The notes under the pieces are model-generated. The model did no database searches. It was not told the origin of the DNA and saw only the letters and a program-made list of their open reading frames with translations. Positions 1 through 5,309 of a stretch of DNA of 5,309 bases are shown here, in pieces. Source of the DNA: Alphaproteobacteria bacterium (GTDB lineage: Bacteria > Pseudomonadota > Alphaproteobacteria > Micropepsales > Micropepsaceae); contig CANBZE010000169.1 of the NCBI GenBank assembly GCA_947373775.1, positions 1-5,309 of the forward strand, in the 5' to 3' direction. The first letter of the stretch is position 1. Every line of letters starts with the position of its first letter. The translations under genes were made by a program, and so were the position numbers.

Positions 1-1306
1 CGATCATCAGCGGCACTTTGGAAATATCCGGTTCGCCCGCCATCATGTTGACAAAGCGGGTCATCGCCGCCTCGCCGTCGATCATGCCCTCGTCCATGTT
101 GATATCGATGACCTGGGCGCCGTTCTCGACCTGGCTGCGGGCGACTTCCAGCGCCGCTTCATAATCGCCGGCGACGATCAGCTTGCGGAAGCGGGCAGAG
201 CCGGTGATGTTGGTGCGCTCGCCGACATTGATGAAGTTCAGGTCGGGGGTCAGGGTGAACGGCTCCAGACCGGACAGGCGCATATATTTGGGCTTTTCCG
301 GAATTGCGCGCGGCGTCACGCCGGCAATGGCCTTGCCGAAAGCGGCGATGTGATCGGGCTTGGTGCCGCAGCAGCCGCCCACAATATTGACCAGGCCGGA
401 ACGGGCGAATTCCTCGATCATCGTCGCCATCTGTTCGGGCGACTCGTCATAGCACCCGAATTCATTGGGCAGGCCGGCATTGGGATGGGCCGACACCAAG
501 GTGTCGCAGGCGCCCGCCAGTTCGGCGACATAGGGGCGAAGCTCCTTGGCGCCCAGCGCGCAGTTCAGCCCGATGGCGAAGGGATCGGCATGGCGCACCG
601 AATGCCAGAAAGCGGTCGGCGTCTGGCCCGTCAGGGTGCGGCCCGAAAGATCGGTTATGGTGCCGGAGATCCACACCGGCAGGCGTACGCCCATCTCCTC
701 GAACACTTCCTCGATGGCGTAGATCGCCGCCTTGCAGTTCAAGGTGTCGAACACCGTCTCGATCATGATGACGTCGCTGCCGCCCTTGATCAGGCCGCGG
801 GTGCCGTCGCGATAGGTTTCGCGCAGCTGGTCGAACGTGATGTTGCGGAAAGCCGGGTCATTGACGTCGGGCGAGATGGTGGCGGTGCGGTTGGCCGGCC
901 CAAGCACACCAGCGACAAGCCGCGGCCTGCTGGAGGTGGAAAACTCGTCGCACAGATCGCGCGCCAGTTTGGCGCCCGCCTCGTTCAACTCGCCAACAAG
1001 ATGTCCCAACCCGTAATCTTCCTGGCTGGTGAAGTTGGAGTTGAAGGTGTTGGTCTCGATGAAATCCACCCCGGCTTCCAGATACTGGCGGCCGATATTC
1101 TGGATGATCTCGGGCTTGGTGAGAGTCAGAAGGTCGTTGTTGCCCTTCAGTTCGGACGGGTGATTGCCGAAACGCCGCCCCCTAAAATCCTCTTCGCCCA
1201 GCTTGAAGCCCTGGATCATCACGCCCCATGAGCCATCCAGCAGCAGAAGGCGCTTCTTGGCCTCTTCCTTCATCCAGGCAACACGGGCACTACGATCAAA
1301 ACTCAT
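1..1306 (-). CDS. metH: Cobalamin-dependent methionine synthase, N-terminal part (cut by window edge)
   Basis: MetH transfers a methyl group from 5-methyl-tetrahydrofolate to homocysteine through cob(I)alamin, giving methionine in the cytoplasm. The reading frame is open from the ATG at 1306-1304 to the left window edge, giving 435 codons; E. coli MetH has about 1,227 residues, so roughly the first third is present. Visible are the homocysteine-methyltransferase barrel (about residues 15-340), with DGSWGVMIQ near the N-terminus, [10 protein letters not shown], and the three zinc-binding cysteines: C249 in GLNCALG, and C312 and C313 in GGCCGT. The pterin-binding domain then begins ([16 protein letters not shown] from residue 358, [27 protein letters not shown]). 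No frameshift was found at the points checked. The start lies 15 bp after the metF stop, with only a weak GGAA upstream, so the gene is probably translated from the sahR-metF message. The cobalamin-binding and reactivation domains lie outside the window, so a split metH cannot be excluded. Confidence 0.96.
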   Translation of the reverse strand, partial: MSFDRSARVAWMKEEAKKRLLLLDGSWGVMIQGFKLGEEDFRGRRFGNHPSELKGNNDLLTLTKPEIIQNIGRQYLEAGVDFIETNTFNSNFTSQEDYGLGHLVGELNEAGAKLARDLCDEFSTSSRPRLVAGVLGPANRTATISPDVNDPAFRNITFDQLRETYRDGTRGLIKGGSDVIMIETVFDTLNCKAAIYAIEEVFEEMGVRLPVWISGTITDLSGRTLTGQTPTAFWHSVRHADPFAIGLNCALGAKELRPYVAELAGACDTLVSAHPNAGLPNEFGCYDESPEQMATMIEEFARSGLVNIVGGCCGTKPDHIAAFGKAIAGVTPRAIPEKPKYMRLSGLEPFTLTPDLNFINVGERTNITGSARFRKLIVAGDYEAALEVARSQVENGAQVIDINMDEGMIDGEAAMTRFVNMMAGEPDISKVPLMI

Positions 1307-1321
1307 GACAGTTCCAGAAAC

Positions 1322-2203
1322 TTAAGAGTGAGAGGGACGAATACCGAGAATGCGGCAGGCCGCGTAAGTCAGGTTGGCCTGGTTGAGCGTATAGAAGTGG
1401 AATTGGCCAAAACCGCGGGTGCGCAGTTGCTGCACCTGATCGGCCAGCACCGCCGCTGCCACGATGCGGCGGGTTTCCACATCCTCATCCAGCCCGTCAT
1501 AGGCCTTTGCCAGCCACGCGGGAATGGACGCGCCGGTCTTGGCCGCCATGCGCGCCACGGCGTTGAAGTTGGTGGTGGGGATGATGCCGGGCACCACCGG
1601 AATGGTGATGCCGGCGCGCGCGGCATCGTCGCGGAAACGCGCCGTCAGGTCGTTGTCGAAGCAGAATTGGCCCAACGCGCGGTTGGCACCGGCGTCCATC
1701 TTGGCTTTCAACAATGCGATGTCGTGGCCATGGCTGGGCGAATCCGGATGACGCTCCGGATAAAAAGACACGCTGACTTCGAAGTCGGCGATCTTCTTGA
1801 TGCCCGCGATCAGTTCCGGCGTGGAATTGTAGCCCTCGGCGTGCTGCACATAAGGCCCGCTCATGCCGGGCATGTCGCCGCGCAGCGCCACAATATGGCG
1901 GATGCCCGCATCCCAATAGGCGCGCACGATATCGTCGATCTCGCCGCGTGAAGCACCGACACAGGTCAGATGCGCGGCCGGCTTCAGGCTGGTCTCGTCC
2001 ACGATGCGCTTGACCGTGGCATGGGTGCGCTCGCGCGTGGAACCGCCCGCGCCATAGGTCACCGACACAAACGCAGGCGCCAGCGGCTCCAGCCGGCGGA
2101 TTGCCAGCCACAACGCCGCTTCCGCCTCATCCGTCTTGGGCGGGGAGAATTCGAACGAGACCTGCAATGGGCCCGGGTTTGTGATGAGATTTTCCAGGCT
2201 CAT
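1322..2203 (-). CDS. metF: 5,10-methylenetetrahydrofolate reductase
   Basis: MetF is the FAD enzyme that reduces 5,10-methylene-THF to 5-methyl-THF, the methyl donor for MetH, which follows it directly. The 293-residue product matches the family length (E. coli MetF is 296) and is a single TIM-barrel domain. Visible marks are FEFSPPKT with E18 (equivalent to the catalytic Glu28 of E. coli), VTYGAGGSTRERT (residues 48-60), HLTCVG, and ALRGD with D110 (equivalent to flavin-contacting Asp120). Further on are FYPERHPDS, QFCFDND, PVVPGIIP and a C-terminal FHFYTLNQA. The frame also stays open to an upstream start at 2245, but I chose the ATG at 2203. It begins MSLENL, overlaps the sahR stop as ATGA (4 bp, translational coupling), and avoids a lysine-rich prefix that belongs to the tail of sahR in another frame. 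A purine-rich AAGAAG lies about 6 bases upstream. Nothing appears damaged. Confidence 0.97.
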   Translation of the reverse strand: MSLENLITNPGPLQVSFEFSPPKTDEAEAALWLAIRRLEPLAPAFVSVTYGAGGSTRERTHATVKRIVDETSLKPAAHLTCVGASRGEIDDIVRAYWDAGIRHIVALRGDMPGMSGPYVQHAEGYNSTPELIAGIKKIADFEVSVSFYPERHPDSPSHGHDIALLKAKMDAGANRALGQFCFDNDLTARFRDDAARAGITIPVVPGIIPTTNFNAVARMAAKTGASIPAWLAKAYDGLDEDVETRRIVAAAVLADQVQQLRTRGFGQFHFYTLNQANLTYAACRILGIRPSHS

Positions 2204-3168
2204 GCGGCTTCTTTTTTGCTTTTTGCTTTGGCTGCGGCCAGCCACAGCTTGACGGTGAGTTTCTCGCCTTCGCCCGTGGGCGCGATGGTCTCGCTGCCGG
2301 CCGAGGACAGGCCTGCGCTTGCGAACCAGCTTTCCACTTCCCGGTCCGAGAAACCCAGGCGGCGATGGGCGAACTCCTCGCGCAGGAATTCTTCCTTGTG
2401 AGGGGTGAAGTCGGCAATCAGCAAGCGCCCACCCGGCGCCATGACGCGCGCCGCCTCTGCCACCGCGGTGCCCGGATCATCCAGGTAATGCAGCACCTGG
2501 TGGAACAGCACGACATCGAAACCGGCGCCCACCGCGCCGTTGGGAAAAGGCAGGCGATAGGTATCGCCCAGCCGCACCTGTGCGTTCTGGATATCGGCGC
2601 GCAGCAAACGGTCGCGGGCGATGGACAACATGTCGGGACTGACATCGATGCCCACCGCGCGCCGCGCATGGGGGGCGATCAGTTCCAGCATCCGTCCGGT
2701 GCCGGTGCCGGCATCCAGGAAATTTTCGATTTGCCCCGCGGTGAGATGGCGGGCGATGGCGGCTTCCACGTCTTTCTCCGGCGCATGCAGGGCTCGAATG
2801 CGCTCCCATTCGGCGGCATTGGATTTGAAATAGGACGCCGCCGCATTGGCGCGCGTTTGGCGCACATGCGCCAGCCGCGCCTTGTCGGCATCCTGCAGGC
2901 TGGGATCAGCCAGAGCGGCGATGACGCGGCTGAGTTCGGCACCGGTGCCCCGGTCGGCGGCGCGGCAGAACACCCAGCTGCCTTCCTTGAAACGCTCCAC
3001 CAACCCGGCCTCGCCCAAAAGCTTGAGATGGCGGGAGACGCGCGGCTGGGACTGGCCCACGATCTCGATCAGCTCGCTGACCGTCAGCTCGGCCTGGCGC
3101 AGCAACAGGAGCAGGCGCAACCTGGTGGGGTCGCCGGCGGCACGCAGCATGGAAACCAGCTTGTCCAA
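2200..3168 (-). CDS. sahR: ArsR-family regulator fused to a SAM-methyltransferase fold (SahR-like SAM-cycle repressor)
   Basis: This is a two-domain protein of 322 residues if it starts at the TTG at 3168. Residues 1-90 form an ArsR winged helix: LRAAGDPTRLRLL (8-20), LTVSELIEIVGQSQPRVSRHLKLLGEAGL with the recognition helix at about 40-51, then a GSWVFCR wing. Residues 120-260 form a class I methyltransferase: LDAGTGTGR (151-159, SAM loop), GIDVSPDML (173-181), LPFPNGAVGAGFDVVLFHQVLHYLDDP, and MAPGGRLLIADF. The metal-binding ELCVCDL box of classical ArsR proteins is replaced by ELTVSEL, with no cysteines, so metal sensing is unlikely. In the SahR family this architecture represses ahcY, metK, metF and metE/metH and is released by S-adenosylhomocysteine. 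Position at the head of metF-metH supports that assignment. The alternative is a true methyltransferase; its neighbours argue for a regulator. An ATG start at 3150 would give 316 residues and cut into the first helix. Confidence 0.88.
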   Translation of the reverse strand: MDKLVSMLRAAGDPTRLRLLLLLRQAELTVSELIEIVGQSQPRVSRHLKLLGEAGLVERFKEGSWVFCRAADRGTGAELSRVIAALADPSLQDADKARLAHVRQTRANAAASYFKSNAAEWERIRALHAPEKDVEAAIARHLTAGQIENFLDAGTGTGRMLELIAPHARRAVGIDVSPDMLSIARDRLLRADIQNAQVRLGDTYRLPFPNGAVGAGFDVVLFHQVLHYLDDPGTAVAEAARVMAPGGRLLIADFTPHKEEFLREEFAHRRLGFSDREVESWFASAGLSSAGSETIAPTGEGEKLTVKLWLAAAKAKSKKEAA

Positions 3169-3171
3169 GGG

Positions 3172-3178
3172 CCTTCCT
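3172..3178 (-). promoter_or_regulatory. Ribosome-binding site supporting the TTG start of sahR
   Basis: On the minus strand this reads AGGAAGG. Its AGGA core sits 6 bases before the TTG at 3168-3166, a normal spacing, whereas it would be about 24 bases from the first ATG at 3150. The protein from the TTG begins MDKLVSMLRAAGDPTRL, which gives the usual lead-in to the first ArsR helix. Confidence 0.55.
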
Positions 3179-3179
3179 A

Positions 3180-3201
3180 CATATAAACATATCTTTATAT
3201 G
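3180..3201. promoter_or_regulatory. Probable SahR operator: 22-bp A+T-rich near-perfect palindrome
   Basis: Arms CATATAAA (3180-3187) and TTTATATG (3194-3201) are exact reverse complements. The centre is ATAT (3189-3192), itself palindromic, flanked by the only mismatched pair (C3188/C3193), so 10 of 11 base pairs are symmetric. ArsR-family dimers bind long A+T-rich inverted repeats of this kind. The site stands out in G+C-rich sequence, lies 12 bp before the sahR start and covers the proposed -10 box, so bound repressor would block transcription of sahR-metF-metH. The sequence resembles the ATAAAGATAT-type half-sites I recall for alphaproteobacterial SahR sites; that is from memory and unchecked. 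Binding is inferred. Confidence 0.72.
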
Positions 3202-3223
3202 CTCAAGGCCTCTGCGGCTGCAA
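3194..3223 (-). promoter_or_regulatory. Candidate promoter of the sahR-metF-metH operon
   Basis: Reading the minus strand, TTGCAG (3223-3218) could serve as -35 and TATAAA (3199-3194) as -10, with an 18-base spacer. The -10 matches 5 of 6 consensus bases; the -35 matches mainly in TTG. The -10 lies inside the palindrome, and transcription would begin at about 3185-3188, giving a short leader with the AGGAAGG site. A second option pairs TTGAGC (3206-3201) with TATATG at a short 15-base spacing. The choice is tentative. Confidence 0.4.
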
Positions 3224-3248
3224 GAGGTCTGGATTTGTCCCGAAAAAA

Positions 3249-3262
3249 CCGGCAAAAGCCGG
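3249..3262 (+). other. Short GC hairpin in the mlaA leader
   Basis: CCGGC (3249-3253), loop AAAA, GCCGG (3258-3262) form a perfect 5-bp stem, 23 bases before the mlaA ATG. It is flanked by A-runs, and on the minus strand a T-run (six T, 3248-3243) follows the stem. That makes it look like a weak intrinsic terminator for transcription entering leftward, but no gene to its right is transcribed leftward until 4757. A leader structure for mlaA or chance is equally possible. Confidence 0.3.
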
Positions 3263-3285
3263 GAAAATCTCGGATTTTGAACTGG

Positions 3286-4002
3286 ATGCATGGCTTGCGA
3301 TTGACGGCTTTGGGATTGTGCGGGTTGCTGCTGGCCGGCTGTGCCGCCCCCTCGCCCCAGGCTGCGGGCGACCCCTATGAGCCGTTCAACCGGGACGCCC
3401 TGAAGCGCAACGCCAAGATCGACAAATATATCGTCATCCCCACCCTTGAGACCTATTTCAGCCTGGTGCCCGAAAACGGCCGGCGCGGGGTGCACAATTT
3501 CCTGGGCAACCTGGCGCTGCCCACCATCTTCGTGAACGACATGCTGCAGGGCGAGGTCTCACGCGCCGGCAACTCGATGTGGCGGCTGACGGTGAACTCG
3601 ACCATCGGCCTGGGCGGGTTCTTCGATCCGGCCAGCAAAATGGGCATTCCGGGACATGGCGAGGATTTCGGCCAGACCCTCGCGGTGTGGGGGGTGGGCG
3701 AAGGGCCTTACCTGATCTTGCCCTTGCTGGGGCCCAGCAATCCGCGCGACGCCGCGGGGCTGGCGGTGGATGCGATGATCGATCCCACCAACCAGATCCG
3801 CTTCAAGCAGCACATCTGGTGGTCGGGGACCCGGCAATTTTTCACCCTGCTGGACCTGAAGGGCCAAACGTACCAAACCATCCAGGGCATCCAGCGCAGC
3901 TCGGTGGATTATTATTCATCCCTGCGCAGCCTCTATCGCCAGATGCGCAACGAGCAGATCCGCAATGGCCGCAAGGGCGGCGAGGATTTGCCGGATTTCT
4001 GA
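3286..4002 (+). CDS. mlaA: Outer-membrane lipoprotein MlaA (VacJ), phospholipid retrograde transport
   Basis: MlaA sits in the inner leaflet of the outer membrane, removes phospholipids mislocalised to the outer leaflet, and hands them to periplasmic MlaC. The product is 238 residues (E. coli MlaA is 251). It opens with a lipoprotein signal MHGLRLTALGLCGLLLAGC; the lipobox LAGC gives lipidated C19, and the following residue is Ala rather than Asp, which fits sorting to the outer membrane. The MlaA domain follows: DPYEPFNRDAL (29-39), VPENGRRGVHNFLGNL (61-76), FVNDMLQGE (82-90), NSTIGLGGFFDPASKMG (104-120), EDFGQTLAVWGVGEGPYLILPLLGPSNPRDAAG (from 126). I chose the ATG at 3286 because the signal sequence begins there; the frame is open back to 3199, but that adds a charged stretch before the signal. 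Shine-Dalgarno is weak. mlaC follows after 96 bp without a visible terminator, so the two are probably co-transcribed. Confidence 0.95.
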   Translation: MHGLRLTALGLCGLLLAGCAAPSPQAAGDPYEPFNRDALKRNAKIDKYIVIPTLETYFSLVPENGRRGVHNFLGNLALPTIFVNDMLQGEVSRAGNSMWRLTVNSTIGLGGFFDPASKMGIPGHGEDFGQTLAVWGVGEGPYLILPLLGPSNPRDAAGLAVDAMIDPTNQIRFKQHIWWSGTRQFFTLLDLKGQTYQTIQGIQRSSVDYYSSLRSLYRQMRNEQIRNGRKGGEDLPDF

Positions 4003-4051
4003 GAAGAAGCTTGGTTTTGCACACAAAATAGGGCTTTTGCCTGCCTTGAAC

Positions 4052-4063
4052 TTGCCATGGCAA
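4052..4063. repeat. 12-bp perfect palindrome between mlaA and mlaC
   Basis: TTGCCATGGCAA reads the same on both strands. It lies in the 96-bp mlaA-mlaC gap, 35 bases before the mlaC start. It contains an in-frame ATG (4057) that could be mistaken for the mlaC start. It is too short for a terminator and no regulator is known to me for it; chance is a serious possibility. Confidence 0.35.
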
Positions 4064-4083
4064 ACCGCGAACATCGCCCAAAC

Positions 4084-4090
4084 GGGAAAG
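4084..4090 (+). promoter_or_regulatory. Ribosome-binding site fixing the mlaC start
   Basis: GGGAAAG lies 8 bases before the ATG at 4099. This selects that start over the in-frame ATG at 4057, which has no comparable purine-rich site and would put a charged 14-residue prefix before the signal peptide. Confidence 0.55.
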
Positions 4091-4098
4091 ACAATAAT

Positions 4099-4743
4099 AT
4101 GCAGCTTTCGATGCCCCTGATGCGCCGCGCCCTTTTTGCGTTCGCGATCCTGGCCGCCGCCCCGCTTTTGACGGTGAGTCCCGCCGCCGCCGCGCAGAAC
4201 GTGGCCGAAGCCTTTGTGGACGACAACATTCACAAGGGCCTGGATATCCTGCGGGACAAGAAGCTCAATACCGTCCAGCGCCGCGACCAGTTCGAGACCT
4301 TGATGCTGGGGCTGGTGGATGTGCGCCGCATCGGGCTGTTCACCCTGGGCCAATATCGCCGCACTGCTCCGCCTGAAGATGTCGAAGCCTTTTTGGGCGC
4401 GTTCAAGAATTACGCGACCGCCGCCTACCAGTCCTATTTCGCCAAATACACCAACCAGGTCCTGAAGGTGACGGGCTCGACCCAGCGCAATCCCACCGAT
4501 TTCATCGTGCAGACCCAGTTGATTGACCCCAATTCCAGCCAGCAGCCGGCGGAAGTGGATTTCAGGGTGCGCACCGATACCGGCAAGCCGGTGCTGGTGG
4601 ACGTGGCCTATCAGGGCATCTGGCTGTCACTGGAAGAACGCGACCAGTTCGTCGCTTTCCTGGGCCAGAACAACGGCAACGTCCGCACTTTGATCGCCCA
4701 CCTGAGCGAGCTGGCCGTGAACCTGGGCAAGCCGACCAACTAG
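4099..4743 (+). CDS. mlaC: Periplasmic phospholipid-binding protein MlaC (Ttg2D/Tol_Tol_Ttg2 family)
   Basis: MlaC shuttles phospholipids across the periplasm between the MlaA complex at the outer membrane and the MlaFEDB transporter at the inner membrane. The 214-residue product matches E. coli MlaC (211). A Sec signal is clear: Met-Arg-Arg at 8-10, hydrophobic ALFAFAILAAAPLL, and likely cleavage after A32 in SPAAAA-QN. The mature domain shows VAEAFVDDNIHKGLDIL, RRDQFETLMLGLVDVRRIGLFTLG, FLGAFKNYATAAYQSYF (a helix typical of the family), and a C-terminal VLVDVAYQGIWLSLEERDQF followed by NVRTLIAHL. The start is fixed by GGGAAAG 8 bases upstream. The gene follows mlaA, its functional partner. 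HpnM of hopanoid clusters is in the same family, but the mlaA neighbour favours MlaC. No terminator is visible before the convergent gene, whose stop is 13 bp away. Confidence 0.92.
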   Translation: MQLSMPLMRRALFAFAILAAAPLLTVSPAAAAQNVAEAFVDDNIHKGLDILRDKKLNTVQRRDQFETLMLGLVDVRRIGLFTLGQYRRTAPPEDVEAFLGAFKNYATAAYQSYFAKYTNQVLKVTGSTQRNPTDFIVQTQLIDPNSSQQPAEVDFRVRTDTGKPVLVDVAYQGIWLSLEERDQFVAFLGQNNGNVRTLIAHLSELAVNLGKPTN

Positions 4744-4756
4744 GCGCTTATTCTCC

Positions 4757-5309
4757 TTAGTTTTGGCCGAAGAAGATAAAATCTCCGGTCGTTTCGTCGA
4801 TCACGCCCGTTTGCGAAGAATTGAATCCGACCCACATGTGTCGATGGTCCGGATTACCTCCGAGCCTTTTCACTTCCTTTGCGAATTCAGCTGACTCATC
4901 TGGGGTGTGCAGCGAAATGATAACCGGGCGCGCTGTCCGGTAAGGGCACATCTTTGCATCTTCAAAGGGGTTGCGAACCCAAAGAAGATTTCCATCAATC
5001 CCCACTGCCCGAAGACTCTCCGCCCATCACCTTCAATGTAAAAGGAGGCTCGGGTCTTTGGATCTTTAAAAGTCCTCGCCCGCGCCTCCGTCGGATCCCA
5101 GAGCGCATGGCTAGGGAAGGTATGCCTGCGGCGAAACTTGCCACGCGAATAAACAAAGCCGCCAAAGAACTCCGTCTGGCAGCGAGACGGGATCGGAACG
5201 CGGATCAACTTTGGAACTGGGGCAGCCACTACGCTGGTGGCAAATGCGATGCTGATCAGCGGTATGAGAATACAAACCGGCCAGACATCGCCTCTCCGCT
5301 CAGGTTCTC
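4757..5309 (-). pseudogene. Exported protein of unknown function, frame broken near 5006-5010 and 5' end outside window
   Basis: I do not recognise this protein family by name. From the right edge one minus frame reads ERRGD, then a 22-residue hydrophobic stretch (5286-5221) ending SVVAA before PVPK, which looks like a signal peptide or anchor. It continues with FFGGFVYSRGKFRRRHTF, SHALWDPTEARA, KTRASFYIEGDGRRVF. No start codon is in frame before the edge. Near 5010 the protein-like reading moves to another frame: AVGIDGNLLWVRNPFEDA, YRTARPVIISL, then MWVGFNSSQTGVIDETTGDFIFFGQN, stopping at 4757. The original frame instead runs on with less plausible sequence to a stop at 4870. Joining TTC (5013-5011) to GCA (5008-5006) restores one continuous protein of about 180 residues in the window, so the lesion is a 2-base gain or a 1-base loss beside short G runs. 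It could be a decaying gene or a sequencing error. Three 60-base lines (4861-5040) are 48-58% GC, below the 63% counted in one mlaA line. Confidence 0.7.

Noticed and set aside
350..1231. A 293-codon open frame on the plus strand
   Set aside because: It is antisense to metH, which has clear family motifs and zinc cysteines throughout. The plus-strand translation has no recognisable domain and is a GC-rich shadow frame.
1307..1321. Separate promoter or operator for metH
   Set aside because: The metF-metH gap is 15 bp and contains no A+T-rich palindrome like the one before sahR.
3199..3285. A longer mlaA start at 3199
   Set aside because: That ATG lies inside the palindromic operator and would place about 29 charged residues before a textbook lipoprotein signal.
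3169..3285. SAM or cobalamin riboswitch before the metF-metH operon
   Set aside because: The leader from the likely promoter is only about 20 bases before sahR, too short for any known SAM or B12 riboswitch, and no B12-box-like sequence was seen.
3169..3495. A longer N-terminus for sahR, starting at 3495
   Set aside because: It would run through the operator and across the divergent mlaA start region, with no ribosome-binding site at the start and a non-domain-like extension.
4870..5229. The minus frame at 4870-5229 as an intact 119-residue gene starting with GTG
   Set aside because: The signal-like hydrophobic stretch continues upstream of that GTG in the same frame, and the last 45 residues are less protein-like than the alternative frame, so it is better read as part of a frameshifted gene.
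1..5309. CRISPR arrays, insertion sequences, tRNA or rRNA genes
   Set aside because: No direct repeats with regular spacing, transposase motifs, terminal inverted repeats or tRNA-like cloverleaf sequences were seen on reading both strands.

Overview
The window looks like a piece of a high-GC alphaproteobacterial chromosome. The evidence is a SahR-type ArsR/methyltransferase regulator heading a metF-metH operon, and an adjacent mlaA-mlaC pair. One sampled line inside mlaA (3601-3660) is 63% GC. The genus cannot be named from this sequence.

Layout. On the minus strand, from about 3200 down to 1, lies a compact methionine/SAM-cycle operon in the order sahR (ArsR winged helix plus SAM-methyltransferase fold), metF (5,10-methylenetetrahydrofolate reductase) and metH (cobalamin-dependent methionine synthase, N-terminal 435 residues only, cut by the window edge). 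sahR and metF overlap by 4 bp in an ATGA junction, and metF and metH are 15 bp apart. The 117 bp upstream of sahR (3169-3285) holds a 22-bp near-perfect A+T-rich palindrome (3180-3201). It overlaps a plausible -10 box and lies just upstream of the sahR ribosome-binding site, so it is the probable SahR operator.

Divergently on the plus strand are mlaA (outer-membrane lipoprotein, 3286-4002) and mlaC (periplasmic phospholipid carrier, 4099-4743). Both belong to the retrograde phospholipid transport system that keeps the outer membrane asymmetric. The inner-membrane MlaFEDB transporter is not in the window.

The right end (4757-5309, minus strand) holds an unrecognised exported protein. Its reading frame is broken near 5006-5010, and its start lies beyond the window. 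It is poorer in GC (about 48-58% in the three 60-base lines counted) than the genes to its left.

How the parts work together: MetF makes 5-methyl-THF and MetH uses it to remethylate homocysteine to methionine, the precursor of SAM. Methyltransferases turn SAM into SAH, which by family knowledge is the effector that releases SahR from its operator. The operon should therefore be a self-regulated feedback loop that raises methyl recycling when SAH accumulates. The most interesting items are the operator/regulator pair and the frameshifted exported protein.
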